A model generated the notes under the pieces. It made no database searches, was not told the origin of the DNA, and saw only the letters and a program-made list of their open reading frames with translations. Of a stretch of DNA of 64,000 nt, positions 35,905 to 44,210 are shown one piece after another. A program made the translations under genes and the position numbers. This stretch comes from Aureimonas glaciei (GTDB lineage Bacteria; Pseudomonadota; Alphaproteobacteria; Rhizobiales; Rhizobiaceae): positions 124,001 through 188,000 of the forward strand of contig NZ_BMJJ01000001.1 of NCBI RefSeq assembly GCF_014643375.1, given 5' to 3'. Positions within the stretch are counted from its first letter, which is position 1; each line of letters begins with the position of its first letter.

Positions 35905-38853
35905 CTAGTGCGCTTCGTCCCAATTGCCCGCGGCGCGGGCGTCGACGACGAGCGGCACCGACAGGGCGACGCGCGGCAGGGCCGCGCCCTCCATCACCGC
36001 CTTCACGACCGGAATGGTCGCCTCGATCTCGTCGTCCGGCACCTCGAACACAAGTTCGTCATGCACCTGCAGCAGCATGCGTGCCGACAGCCTTTCGGCG
36101 GCGAGCGCGTCCTCCATGCGAATCATCGCGCGGCGGATGATGTCGGCGGCCGTGCCCTGGATCGGCGCGTTGATCGAGGCGCGCTCGACGGCGGCGCGCA
36201 CCGAGGCATTGGCATGCTTGATGTCGGGATAGTGCGCCCGGCGGCCGAACAGCGTCTCGACATAGCCGTGCCGGCGGGCGAACTCCTTGGTCTCCTCCAT
36301 GTAATCGCGGATGCCCGGGAAACGCTCGAAATATTTCCGGATGTAGAGCCCGGCCTCCTCGCGGCCGATGGCCAACTGGTTGGCAAGGCCGAAGGACGAG
36401 ATGCCGTAGATGATGCCGAAATTGATCGCCTTGGCGCGGCGCCGGACGTCCGAGGGCATGCCCTCGACCGGCACGCCGAACATTTCGGACGCGGTCATGG
36501 CGTGGATGTCGATGCCGTCCTGAAACGCCTTGGTCAGCTGCGGGATCTCGGCCATGTGGGCGAGGATGCGCAGCTCGATCTGGCTGTAGTCGGCCGAGAG
36601 CAGCTTGTAGCCTTCGGGCGCGACGAAGGCGGTGCGGATCGCGCGGCCCTCCTCGGTGCGCACCGGGATGTTCTGGATGTTCGGCTCGGACGAGGACAGG
36701 CGCCCCGTCGTCGTCGAGGCCATCGAGAACGAGGTGTGGATGCGATCCTCGCGGTCCATGTAGAGCGGCAAGGCGTCGGTATAGGTGCCCTTCAGCTTGG
36801 TCAGCTGGCGCCAGTCGACGATGTGCCGCGGCAACAGGTGACCCTCGGCGGCGAGGTCCTCCAGCACTTTCACGTCCGTCGACCATTGCCCGGTCTTGGT
36901 CTTCTTGCCACCGGGAAGGCCGAGCTTGCCGAACAGGATGTCGCCGAGCTGTTTGGGCGAGCCGGGGTTGAAGGCCTCGCCGGCCATTTCCGCGATTTCC
37001 GATTCCAGCGCTGCGGCGCGCTGCGCGAAGCGGCCGGAGAGGCGCGACAGGATCTGCCGGTCGGTGCGGATGCCGCGCTGTTCCATGCGGGCGAGCACCG
37101 CCACCAGCGGCCGCTCCAGCCGCTCGTAGACCGAGCTCATGCCTTCCGCGGCAAGCCGCGGCTTCAGGACGCGCCAGAGCCGGAGCGTCACGTCGGCATC
37201 CTCGGCGGCGTATTCGGTGACCTTGTCGATCGGGCAGGCGGCGAGCGCCTTCAGCGACTTGCCGGAGCCGCAGAGCTCCTTGTAGCTGATCGGCTTGTGG
37301 CCGAGGAACCGCTCGGACAATTCGTCCATGCCGTGCCCTTCCAGCGAGGACGAGGCGTCGAGCGCGTAGGAGATCAGCATGGTGTCGTCGAAGGGCGCGA
37401 TGGCGATTCCGTGCCGGAGCATCACGAGGTAGTCGTACTTGAAGTTCTGGCCGATCTTCAGGATGCCGGCATGCTCCAGCACCGGCTTGAGCAGCGCCAG
37501 CGCCTCGCCGAGCGGCACCTGCGGGCCGACGCCGGCCTTCGTCTCGTCGCTGGCGAGGAGATCGCCGGCGCCGTCCGCGACATGGGCGAGCGGCAGATAG
37601 GCGGCTTCGCCCGGCGCGACGGCGAAGGACAGGCCGACGAGATCGGCGGCATTGGCGTTCAGCGAATTGGTCTCGGTGTCGAAGGCGAGAATCCCGGTCT
37701 CGGCGGCGCGATCGAGCCAGGCCGACAGCGTCGGCAGGTCGCGGATCGTGACATAGGCGCTGCGATCGAAGGTTTCCGCCGCGGCGGCCTCGCGCCGAGC
37801 CGCGACCAGCATCGCCGGCGTTAGCGGCAGCACGGCGTCGCCCTGGACCGGCAGGTTCGTCACGCTGGCCGCACGCGCGCCGGCGCCCGCGGCCGGGTCG
37901 AGGTCGGGACCACGCGCCAGGCCCTCGACGGTGATCGCCGCCGCCGGAATGGCACCGGCATCCTCGCCGAGCTTGGCCGCGACGCGCCGCGTCAGGGTGT
38001 GGAACTCCATCGCCTTGAGGAAAGCGATCAGCTTGTCGCCGTCGGGCTCGTGGATGAAGAGGTCGTCGAGCGGCACGTCGAGCGGCATGTCCTGCTCGAG
38101 CGTCACCAGTTTCTTCGACAGCCGCGCCTGGTCGGCGAAACTGATGAGGTTCTCGCGCCGCTTGGCCTGCTTGATCTCGCCGGCGCGCTCGAGCAGCGTC
38201 TCGAGGTCGCCGAACGTCTCCAGGAGCTCGGCCGCTGTCTTCGGACCGATGCCCGGCACGCCCGGGACGTTGTCGGAGCTGTCGCCGACCAGCGCCTGAA
38301 GGTCGATCATCTTCTCGGGATAGACGCCGAACTTTTCCTTCACCTCCTCGGCCCCGAGGCGCTTGTCCTTCATCTGGTCGTAGAGGATGACGCCGGGCCC
38401 GACGAGCTGCATCAGGTCCTTGTCGGAGGAGACGATGGTGACGTCGCCACCGGCCTCGACGGCGAGCCGCGTATAGGTCGCGATCAAATCGTCGGCCTCG
38501 AAACCCTGCTTTTCGATGCAGGGCAGGTCGAAGGCGCGTACCGCCTCGCGGATCAGCGCGAACTGCGGCACCAGGTCCTCCGGCGGCGCGGTGCGGTTCG
38601 CCTTGTACTGGTCGTAGAGTTCGTTCCGGAAGGTCGTGGACGAATGGTCCATGATGACGGCGAAATGCGTCGGCGCGACGCCGACCGAGGTGTCGCGCGA
38701 TTCCTCGACGAGCTTCCACAGCATGTTGCAGAATCCGGCGACCGCGCCGACCGGCATGCCGTCGGATTTGCGCGTCAGCGGCGGCAGCGCGTGATAGGCG
38801 CGGAAGATGTAGGCCGAGCCGTCGACGAGGAAGAGATGATCGCCTTTTTTCAT
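35905..38853 (-). CDS. polA: DNA polymerase I (PolA) with 5'-3' and 3'-5' exonuclease domains
   Basis: A 982-residue three-domain polymerase for Okazaki fragment processing and repair. The 5'-3' nuclease domain (about 1-300) has FLVDGSAYIFRAYHAL, GFEADDLIATYTRLA and QALVGDSSDNVPGVPGIGPK. The proofreading domain keeps its metal residues (ILAFDTETNSLN, FKYDYLVMLR, YAAEDADVTLRLW), unlike Taq-type enzymes. The polymerase domain has motif A LLSADYSQIELRILAHM, motif B RRRAKAINFGIIYGISSFGL and motif C LLQVHDELVFEVP. ATG at 38851-38853. Monocistronic by spacing. Confidence 0.97.
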   Translation of the reverse strand: MKKGDHLFLVDGSAYIFRAYHALPPLTRKSDGMPVGAVAGFCNMLWKLVEESRDTSVGVAPTHFAVIMDHSSTTFRNELYDQYKANRTAPPEDLVPQFALIREAVRAFDLPCIEKQGFEADDLIATYTRLAVEAGGDVTIVSSDKDLMQLVGPGVILYDQMKDKRLGAEEVKEKFGVYPEKMIDLQALVGDSSDNVPGVPGIGPKTAAELLETFGDLETLLERAGEIKQAKRRENLISFADQARLSKKLVTLEQDMPLDVPLDDLFIHEPDGDKLIAFLKAMEFHTLTRRVAAKLGEDAGAIPAAAITVEGLARGPDLDPAAGAGARAASVTNLPVQGDAVLPLTPAMLVAARREAAAAETFDRSAYVTIRDLPTLSAWLDRAAETGILAFDTETNSLNANAADLVGLSFAVAPGEAAYLPLAHVADGAGDLLASDETKAGVGPQVPLGEALALLKPVLEHAGILKIGQNFKYDYLVMLRHGIAIAPFDDTMLISYALDASSSLEGHGMDELSERFLGHKPISYKELCGSGKSLKALAACPIDKVTEYAAEDADVTLRLWRVLKPRLAAEGMSSVYERLERPLVAVLARMEQRGIRTDRQILSRLSGRFAQRAAALESEIAEMAGEAFNPGSPKQLGDILFGKLGLPGGKKTKTGQWSTDVKVLEDLAAEGHLLPRHIVDWRQLTKLKGTYTDALPLYMDREDRIHTSFSMASTTTGRLSSSEPNIQNIPVRTEEGRAIRTAFVAPEGYKLLSADYSQIELRILAHMAEIPQLTKAFQDGIDIHAMTASEMFGVPVEGMPSDVRRRAKAINFGIIYGISSFGLANQLAIGREEAGLYIRKYFERFPGIRDYMEETKEFARRHGYVETLFGRRAHYPDIKHANASVRAAVERASINAPIQGTAADIIRRAMIRMEDALAAERLSARMLLQVHDELVFEVPDDEIEATIPVVKAVMEGAALPRVALSVPLVVDARAAGNWDEAH

Positions 38854-39251
38854 GTCTGCTGCCTATCGCGGCGCGCGAAAAGAGTCCATCGAGCGCGGCG
38901 GCCCCGCGCTCTGCCGGCGCGCTGTCGAAGCTTGCCGCGATCGGCCGAACGGGCCGCCGGACCGCCCCAGCCGGATCCCGCTAAACCTGTCCAAGATTTA
39001 ACGATTTTTGCCCGGCAAAGACGCGTGTGGCGGTGCCGGCCGGCTTGAACTGAAGGGCGCCTGAGCGCACATCAAACGGGACGGCGCGAATGATGCCGTC
39101 TTCGATCGAAACGAGGTCCCCCGCTTCGTCCGGTCGAAGCCTGTCCGGTTTCTCCCCCCTCGGAACCGGCGGCATGGAAAGACAGAGCCGTCGTGGCATC
39201 CCCCTCGCGCCACGGCGGCTTTGCTTTGTCCGGTGCGGGGCGTGCTGCTGG
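38854..39251. other. Intergenic region between DUF2442 gene and polA
   Basis: About 400 nt. A 72-codon minus-strand frame (38981-39199) has an ATG but no recognised family or clear ribosome-binding site, so it is not called as a gene. No repeat or terminator stands out. The polA promoter should lie near the left part. Confidence 0.35.
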
Positions 39252-39653
39252 CTATGGCAGCGCCTTTTGCGGCCGGCCTCCCTTCAAGCCATTGCGCCTG
39301 GCGGCGGCGCCCTTGGCATCCGAGGTCGCCTGTCCGCCTTTGCGACCCATGAACCGGGCCGTGCCGAAGATACCAGCCATCAGCCCGGCGATCCGGAAGT
39401 CGACGTCGCGGCTCTCCCAATGAAGGCCGGTCTGGCCGAGCAATTCGACCTCGTCGAGTTCGTCATCGGTAGCGTCCTCAAGCCCTTCGAGCGCACGCGC
39501 CGGCACCATGAAACCGCTGCCATTGGCGAATTCGACGACGATCCGGCCGCTGTTGCGATCGAAGCGCGCCGAGATCGGCACAGGCTGGCCGGAAGCAGAG
39601 CCTGCGGCCCGGGCTGCCTCGATCATGGCATCCGTCACGGTGAATTCAGCCAT
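39252..39653 (-). CDS. DUF2442 protein with a C-terminal Gly/Lys/Ala-rich tail
   Basis: A 133-residue protein. The middle (about 25-95) matches DUF2442: ISARFDRNSGRIVVEFANGSG, FMVPARALEGLEDATDDELDEVELL and LHWESRDVDFRIAGLMAGIFG. The C-terminal 35 residues are rich in Gly, Lys and Ala (MGRKGGQATSDAKGAAARRN) and look flexible and nucleic-acid-binding-like. DUF2442 genes are commonly paired with DUF4160 genes, an arrangement suspected to be toxin-antitoxin-like. Here the ATG overlaps by 8 nt a short ORF that resembles only the end of such a partner. Confidence 0.8.
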   Translation of the reverse strand: MAEFTVTDAMIEAARAAGSASGQPVPISARFDRNSGRIVVEFANGSGFMVPARALEGLEDATDDELDEVELLGQTGLHWESRDVDFRIAGLMAGIFGTARFMGRKGGQATSDAKGAAARRNGLKGGRPQKALP

Positions 39654-39744
39654 TAATCGCCTCCCATCGCTCGAGAAAACCTTCGCGGTTGGCGGCGACG
39701 ATGGCGATCGCCTTTTCCAGGCAAGAGGGCGATGGCGTCGACAT
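39646..39744 (-). pseudogene. Short ORF resembling the C-terminus of a DUF4160 protein (possible remnant)
   Basis: A 32-codon minus-strand ORF, too short to be a normal family member, whose end (AIAIVAANREGFLERWEAING) looks like the last helix of DUF4160 proteins (roughly ...EHRDELLENW...). It overlaps the DUF2442 start by 8 nt, exactly where the partner gene is expected. Upstream in the same frame, 21 nt away, is the stop of an unrelated 81-codon gene. Either the partner has been truncated or this is a coupling leader peptide. The resemblance is weak and rests on a short segment. Confidence 0.35.
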
Positions 39745-39765
39745 GGAGCTTATCGCAATTGAATC

Positions 39766-40011
39766 CTAGTCATCGTTGGCTTCCGGATCATCGGGGCCGG
39801 CGACGCCAGCCTCTTTGAGCGCACGCGCGAGCTTTGCATAAAGGTTGGGGTGTCCTCGCTTACTCTGCTCATTGGCGTTAACGGTCGTATGAAACCAGCC
39901 TGAGTGCGGGAGCGTCAGATGGATGTGGCCGGTCTCCGCGTTGTACCAAGCGCCGATGTTGAGATACGCGGTGTTGCCGCCCTTCTCACTTTTGCGGATG
40001 TCGTTGTCCAT
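39766..40011 (-). CDS. Hypothetical protein, 81 residues
   Basis: Starts at ATG 40009-40011 with a strong AGGAGG four bases upstream, which argues for real translation. The sequence contains TAYLNIGAWYNAETGHIHLT, then LPHSGWFHTTVNANEQSKRG and HPNLYAKLARALKEAGV; it is probably a small alpha-beta protein. It is not a family I can name. Base composition is lower in G+C than the flanking polA and M20 genes. It is first in a three-ORF minus-strand group with the DUF4160-like remnant and DUF2442. Confidence 0.6.
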   Translation of the reverse strand: MDNDIRKSEKGGNTAYLNIGAWYNAETGHIHLTLPHSGWFHTTVNANEQSKRGHPNLYAKLARALKEAGVAGPDDPEANDD

Positions 40012-40080
40012 ATTGCCTCCTACGGTTCCCACTAGGCCCATAGGCTGGGCATGCGACCGGAGCGTCAACCCGACTACTTC

Positions 40081-40122
40081 GTTTTAGTGTGTGTGCGGTG
40101 TGTTTTAGTGTGTGTGCGGTGT
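40081..40122. repeat. Perfect tandem repeat, 2 x 21 bp
   Basis: The unit GTTTTAGTGTGTGTGCGGTGT occurs twice head to tail (40081-40101 and 40102-40122). It lies in the divergent gap between the 81-codon gene and the M20 peptidase gene. Confidence 0.9.
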
Positions 40123-40302
40123 CATGAGACATTTGGACCGAGTAGGCGATGATCTGGCTGCTTGGGCCAATCCCGCGGCATAATGGGCTGCCGGGGTTGA
40201 ATTCTCGACGGGAATCAACTCTCCCCTATTCCTCATCGGGGTGATCGGGAGACGGCTCTCTCTTTGTCGCTTCGTCCGTCAACGCCGTGCCCCGGAGTTC
40301 CC

Positions 40303-41703
40303 ATGCCCAAGCTCGACAGCGTGCTCGCCTGCCTCGATCTCAACATCGGCCGTTCGGTCGAACGGCTTTCCGATCTCCTGAAGATCCCCTCGATCTCGAC
40401 CGACCCGGCCTATGCCGGCGACTGCCGGCGGGCGGCGGAGTGGCTGGCGGGGGATCTGGATGCCATCGGCTTCAAGGCCTCAGTGCGCGACACCACGGGC
40501 CATCCCATGGTCGTCGCCCATCACGACGGGCCCGAGGGATCGCCGCACGTCCTGTTCTACGGCCATTACGACGTGCAGCCGGTCGATCCCCTGAACCTCT
40601 GGGAGAGCGAGCCTTTCGACCCGCAGCTGAAGACCATGCCGGACGGCTCCAAGCGCATCGTCGGGCGCGGCTCGGCCGACGACAAGGGCCAGCTGATGAC
40701 CTTCGTCGAGGCCTGTCGTGCCTGGAAGGCCGAGACCGGCGGCCTCCCCTGTAAGGTAACGATCTTTTTGGAAGGCGAGGAGGAATCGGGCTCCCCCTCG
40801 CTGCTGCCCTTCCTCGACGCCCACCGCGAGGAGCTTTCCGCCGACGTCGCGCTGATCTGCGACACCAACATGTGGGACAAGGACACGCCGGCGATCTCGA
40901 CGGGCCTCCGCGGTCTCGTCGGCGAGGAGGTGACGATCACCGCCGCCGACAAGGACCTGCATTCCGGCTATTTCGGCGGTGCCGCCGCCAATCCGATCCG
41001 CATCCTCGCCGAGATCATCGCCGACCTCCACGACGAGAACGGCGCGGTGACCCTGCCCGGCTTCTACGACGGCGTGCCGGAACTGCCGGCCGAGCAGCGC
41101 GCGATCTGGGACGGTCTCGGCTTCGACGAGAGGGCTTTTCTCGGCCAGGTGAACCTCTCGGTGCCCGCCGGCGAGAAGGGCCGCAGCGTCCTCGAACAGA
41201 CCTGGTCGCGGCCGACGGCGGAAGTGAACGGCATCACCGGCGGCTATACCGGCAAGGGCTTCAAGACCGTCATCGCCTCGCAGGCGACGGCCAAGATCTC
41301 CTTCCGCCTCGTTTTCGACCAGGACCCGCAGAAGATCCGCGACGCTTTTCGCGCGTTCGTCACCGAGCGGCTGCCGGCGGACTGCTCGGTGGAGTTCCAC
41401 GAGCATGGTGCATCGCCGGCGATCCAGCTGCCCTTCGATTCGCCGGTGCTGCAGACGGCGCGCGCGGCGCTGTCGGCGGAATGGCCGAAGCCGGCGGTGA
41501 TGATCGGCATGGGCGGCTCGATCCCGGTGGTCGGCGAGTTCAAGCGCCTTCTCTCCATGGGCTCGCTCCTCATCGGCTTCGGCCTCGGCGACGACCAGAT
41601 CCATTCGCCGGACGAAAAATACGAGCTCACCTCCTTCCACAAGGGCCAGCGCTCCTGGGCGCGGGTGCTCGCGGCGCTGGGCGAGAACGGCGCCAAGGGC
41701 TGA
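40303..41703 (+). CDS. M20-family metallopeptidase (dipeptidase/deacylase)
   Basis: A 466-residue cytosolic enzyme. Metal-site blocks of family M20: VLFYGHYDVQPVDP (His and Asp with the catalytic Asp two residues on), RGSADDKGQLMTFVEA (bridging Asp), FLEGEEESGSPSL (catalytic Glu and metal Glu) and ALICDTNMW (metal Asp). GLGDDQIHSPDEKYEL has the last histidine. The lid/dimerisation domain spans about 195-350 (GLRGLVGEEVTITAADKDLHSGYFGG). The ATG at 40303 has CGGAG upstream. These enzymes hydrolyse dipeptides or acylated amino acids using one or two zinc ions; the substrate is unknown. Confidence 0.93.
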   Translation: MPKLDSVLACLDLNIGRSVERLSDLLKIPSISTDPAYAGDCRRAAEWLAGDLDAIGFKASVRDTTGHPMVVAHHDGPEGSPHVLFYGHYDVQPVDPLNLWESEPFDPQLKTMPDGSKRIVGRGSADDKGQLMTFVEACRAWKAETGGLPCKVTIFLEGEEESGSPSLLPFLDAHREELSADVALICDTNMWDKDTPAISTGLRGLVGEEVTITAADKDLHSGYFGGAAANPIRILAEIIADLHDENGAVTLPGFYDGVPELPAEQRAIWDGLGFDERAFLGQVNLSVPAGEKGRSVLEQTWSRPTAEVNGITGGYTGKGFKTVIASQATAKISFRLVFDQDPQKIRDAFRAFVTERLPADCSVEFHEHGASPAIQLPFDSPVLQTARAALSAEWPKPAVMIGMGGSIPVVGEFKRLLSMGSLLIGFGLGDDQIHSPDEKYELTSFHKGQRSWARVLAALGENGAKG

Positions 41704-42018
41704 CGCCCCAGGGCGTCGGCGCGATCGGCCGACGCTCCGGGACCGCTCGGAACGGTCCTGCGCGGCAGCGCCGACGGCCGGGGTTAGTTCATGGCCGCGG
41801 GCGAAGCCTCACGAACTCAATGAGTTACTGGGGCTGAGGGCGGCCGCCCCGGCCCCGGCGGATCGTGGCCATCCTGCAACGCTGCTGCAGCAAAGCCGCC
41901 CTCTACGCCCGCACGAAGGGAAGTGACGGCCGTTTGTTATTGAACCGTTAGCCGTTTCGGCAGACAGACTGGACCCAAGGCCGACCCGCTTGCCGGGCGC
42001 CATGATCCGGAGTTTTCC
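41704..42018. other. Intergenic region between the M20 peptidase and mipA-like genes
   Basis: 315 nt. Just after the peptidase stop are two hairpins (stems GCGTCGG/CCGACGC at 41713-41735 and GGACCG/CGGTCC at 41740-41758) without a T-run, possibly a 3' end structure. The rest should hold the promoter of the outer-membrane protein gene; no clear boxes. Confidence 0.4.
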
Positions 42019-42837
42019 ATGTCCCGTTCGTTCGTCCTCTCGCTTGCCGCGTCGCTTCTGGCGCTGGTCGCCGCCGCTCCCGCTTCGGCTGCCGACGTCG
42101 CCGTCTACGAAGATCCCGCGCCCGTGGTGGCCGCCAGCAACACCGACGTCGTGATCGAGCTCGGCCTCGGCGGCCGCATCACGCCGAAATACGAGGGCTC
42201 CAAGGACTACGAGGTCTCGCCCTTCCCGATCATCGGCCTCGGCTACCTCAACATTCCCGGCGTGCTCGAGATCGGCAGCCTGTCGCCGCAGGGCGGCGGC
42301 CTGTCGATCGGCCCGTCCTTCGGCTATACCGGCGAGCGCGAAAGCCGCGACTATGACGAGCTGACGGGACTGAGCGACGTCGATGCCACCTACGAGGCCG
42401 GCCTCAAGCTCGGCTACGAGTGGCAGTATGCCGAGATCTACGGCGCCGCGCGCTATGCCTTCGGCGGCGGCGAGGGTTTCGTCGGCGAAGTCGGCGCCAA
42501 TGTCATCGCCCGCCCGACGGCCGAGATCGAGCTGAAGGCCGGCCCCTTCGCCAGCTTCGCCTCGGAAGACTACACCGAGGCCTATTTCGGCGTCAGCGCC
42601 GCCGACTCGCTCTCGAGCGGCCTCGACGCCTACGATCCGGATGGCGGCTTCAAGAGCGTCGGCGTCGCCGCCTCGGCGCGCTACGAATTCCGCCCCGACT
42701 GGTTCCTCAACGCCGACGCTTCCTACAGCCGCTTCGTCGGCGACGCCAAGGACTCGCCGATCGTCGATGTCGGCGACGAGAACCAGTACACGTTCGGCCT
42801 CGGCCTCTCCAAGCGCTTCTCGCTCGACCTCTTCTAG
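42019..42837 (+). CDS. MipA/OmpV-family outer-membrane protein
   Basis: A 272-residue protein with a signal peptide (residues 1-24, ending PASA before ADVAVY). The mature part is a beta-barrel: alternating strands such as GRITPKYEGSKDYEVSPFPI, GYEWQYAEIYGAARYAFGGG and YEFRPDWFLNADASYSRFVG, and a C-terminal aromatic residue (RFSLDLF) as needed for barrel assembly. The family includes MipA, which binds the lytic transglycosylase MltA, and OmpV. A terminator follows. Ligand or partner unknown. Confidence 0.88.
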   Translation: MSRSFVLSLAASLLALVAAAPASAADVAVYEDPAPVVAASNTDVVIELGLGGRITPKYEGSKDYEVSPFPIIGLGYLNIPGVLEIGSLSPQGGGLSIGPSFGYTGERESRDYDELTGLSDVDATYEAGLKLGYEWQYAEIYGAARYAFGGGEGFVGEVGANVIARPTAEIELKAGPFASFASEDYTEAYFGVSAADSLSSGLDAYDPDGGFKSVGVAASARYEFRPDWFLNADASYSRFVGDAKDSPIVDVGDENQYTFGLGLSKRFSLDLF

Positions 42838-42866
42838 GCGGCTCGGCCCCCATCGCAGGCTTTGAG

Positions 42867-42909
42867 AAGGCCGGCTTTTCCCTCGGGAGAAGCCGGCCTT
42901 CCGGCTTTT
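42867..42909 (+). terminator. Intrinsic terminator after the mipA-like gene
   Basis: An 11-bp perfect stem (AAGGCCGGCTT at 42867-42877 with AAGCCGGCCTT at 42890-42900, loop of 12) followed by CCGGCTTTTTGG. Confidence 0.75.
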
Positions 42910-43030
42910 TGGGCGCACGATTGGAGCGCGCCCCGGCTCTCTCACAACGGCGCGAGGCGCGGAACAGGCGCGTGGTCCTGTCATTGCCGACACTCCAACG
43001 CCCGCTTGCGGGCAAGCTCAGGAGTTCCGC

Positions 43031-43852
43031 ATGCCCTTCATCACCACGGCCGACGAGACCCAACTGTTCTACAACGACTGGGGCACAGGTCGTCCCATCG
43101 TTCTCATCCATGGCTGGCCGGTGAACTCGGCGATGTGGGAATACCAGGCCGAACCCCTCGTCGAGGCGGGCTTTCGCGTCATCGCCTACGACCGCCGCGG
43201 CTTTGGCAAGTCGTCGCAACCCTATGCCGGCTACGACTACGACACGCTGGCCGACGATCTCGCCGCGATCCTCGACGGCCTCGATCTCCAGGACGCCATG
43301 CTGGTCGGCTTTTCTATGGGCGGCGGCGAGGTGGCCCGCTACATGTCCCGTCACGGCGGCCGGCGCATCGCCAAGGCGGCGCTGGTCTCGGCCGTCACGC
43401 CCTATCTTCTCAAGACGGACGACAATCCGGACGGCGTCGACGGCGGCATTTTCGACGGCATGATCGAGGGGCTGCGCAAGGACCGGCCGAATTTCCTCGC
43501 CACCTTCGCCAAGAGCTTCTTCAATGCCGGCATGCTGAATTTCCAGATTTCGTCGGAAATCCTGCAGCAGTTCGTCGATCAGGCGCTGGAGGCCTCGCCC
43601 AAGGCGACGATCGACTGCGTGAAGGCTTTCGGCCGCACCGATTTCCGCGCCGACATGGCGCATTTCAGGGTGCCGACGCTGGTCATCCATGGCGATGCCG
43701 ACCAGACCGTGCCGATGAAGGCCTCGGCGGCCCGGGTTCCGGCGATGGTTTCCGGGGCCGAGCTGATCGTCTACGAGGGCTCCCCGCACGGCCTCCACAT
43801 CACCGACAAGGACCGTCTCGCCGAAGACCTGATCGCCTTCGCGCGCCGATAG
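43031..43852 (+). CDS. Alpha/beta hydrolase (non-heme chloroperoxidase/esterase type)
   Basis: A 273-residue hydrolase with the full triad: nucleophile Ser in LVGFSMGGGEVARYM, Asp in TLVIHGDADQTVPM, and His in YEGSPHGLHITDKD. The oxyanion region is LIHGWPVNSAMWEYQ and YDRRGFGKSSQPYAGYDYDT is typical of the cofactor-free haloperoxidase group. AVTPYLLKTDDNPDGVDGG is also characteristic of that group. No signal peptide. In cells such proteins act as esterases or perhydrolases; the substrate is unknown. Monocistronic by spacing. Confidence 0.92.
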   Translation: MPFITTADETQLFYNDWGTGRPIVLIHGWPVNSAMWEYQAEPLVEAGFRVIAYDRRGFGKSSQPYAGYDYDTLADDLAAILDGLDLQDAMLVGFSMGGGEVARYMSRHGGRRIAKAALVSAVTPYLLKTDDNPDGVDGGIFDGMIEGLRKDRPNFLATFAKSFFNAGMLNFQISSEILQQFVDQALEASPKATIDCVKAFGRTDFRADMAHFRVPTLVIHGDADQTVPMKASAARVPAMVSGAELIVYEGSPHGLHITDKDRLAEDLIAFARR

Positions 43853-44210
43853 GCCCTTCCTGCCGAAAGACGGTCCTCCGGCCGACGGAAGCGCTTCCGT
43901 CGCCGGCGGGCGGACAAGCCGATATGCCCGGCGCGGGCTCTATTGTTCGTGCCGGGCATGGCGTCCCCGAATGTGGCCTGCCGCAGCGCCAGGTTTCGGC
44001 TCCCACCATCGGCCGGGAAGGCGGCCTTTCCTTAACGCCCCGTTAAATCGCCGTATTTACTCTCCATCCGACATGTGGGATTCGACCGGCTGTATCCGAT
44101 GGCGGCGGCGGTCCAGTTTCGGTGTGGGGCGGGTGTCCGCGGCCGACGCCGATCAGCGAGACGGCGTCGCCTGCATTTCCGGATGACCTCCACGGTAAGG
44201 CAAGGAATTC
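43853..44210. other. Intergenic region upstream of the class A PBP gene
   Basis: About 360 nt, with a lower-G+C patch near 44033-44065. AAGGA at about 44202 is the ribosome-binding site for the ATG at 44211. No gene, repeat or convincing promoter boxes recognised. Confidence 0.35.

Noticed and set aside
34795-37824. Very long plus-strand open frame (about 1000 codons) opposite polA and the LOV kinase
   Set aside because: It is antisense to two well-identified genes, has no recognisable domain, and is His/Asp/Gly-rich as expected from reading high-G+C coding DNA backwards.
38981-39199. 72-codon minus-strand ORF downstream of the DUF2442 gene
   Set aside because: Has an ATG but no ribosome-binding site or family resemblance; may be chance. 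Left as a note in the gap entry.
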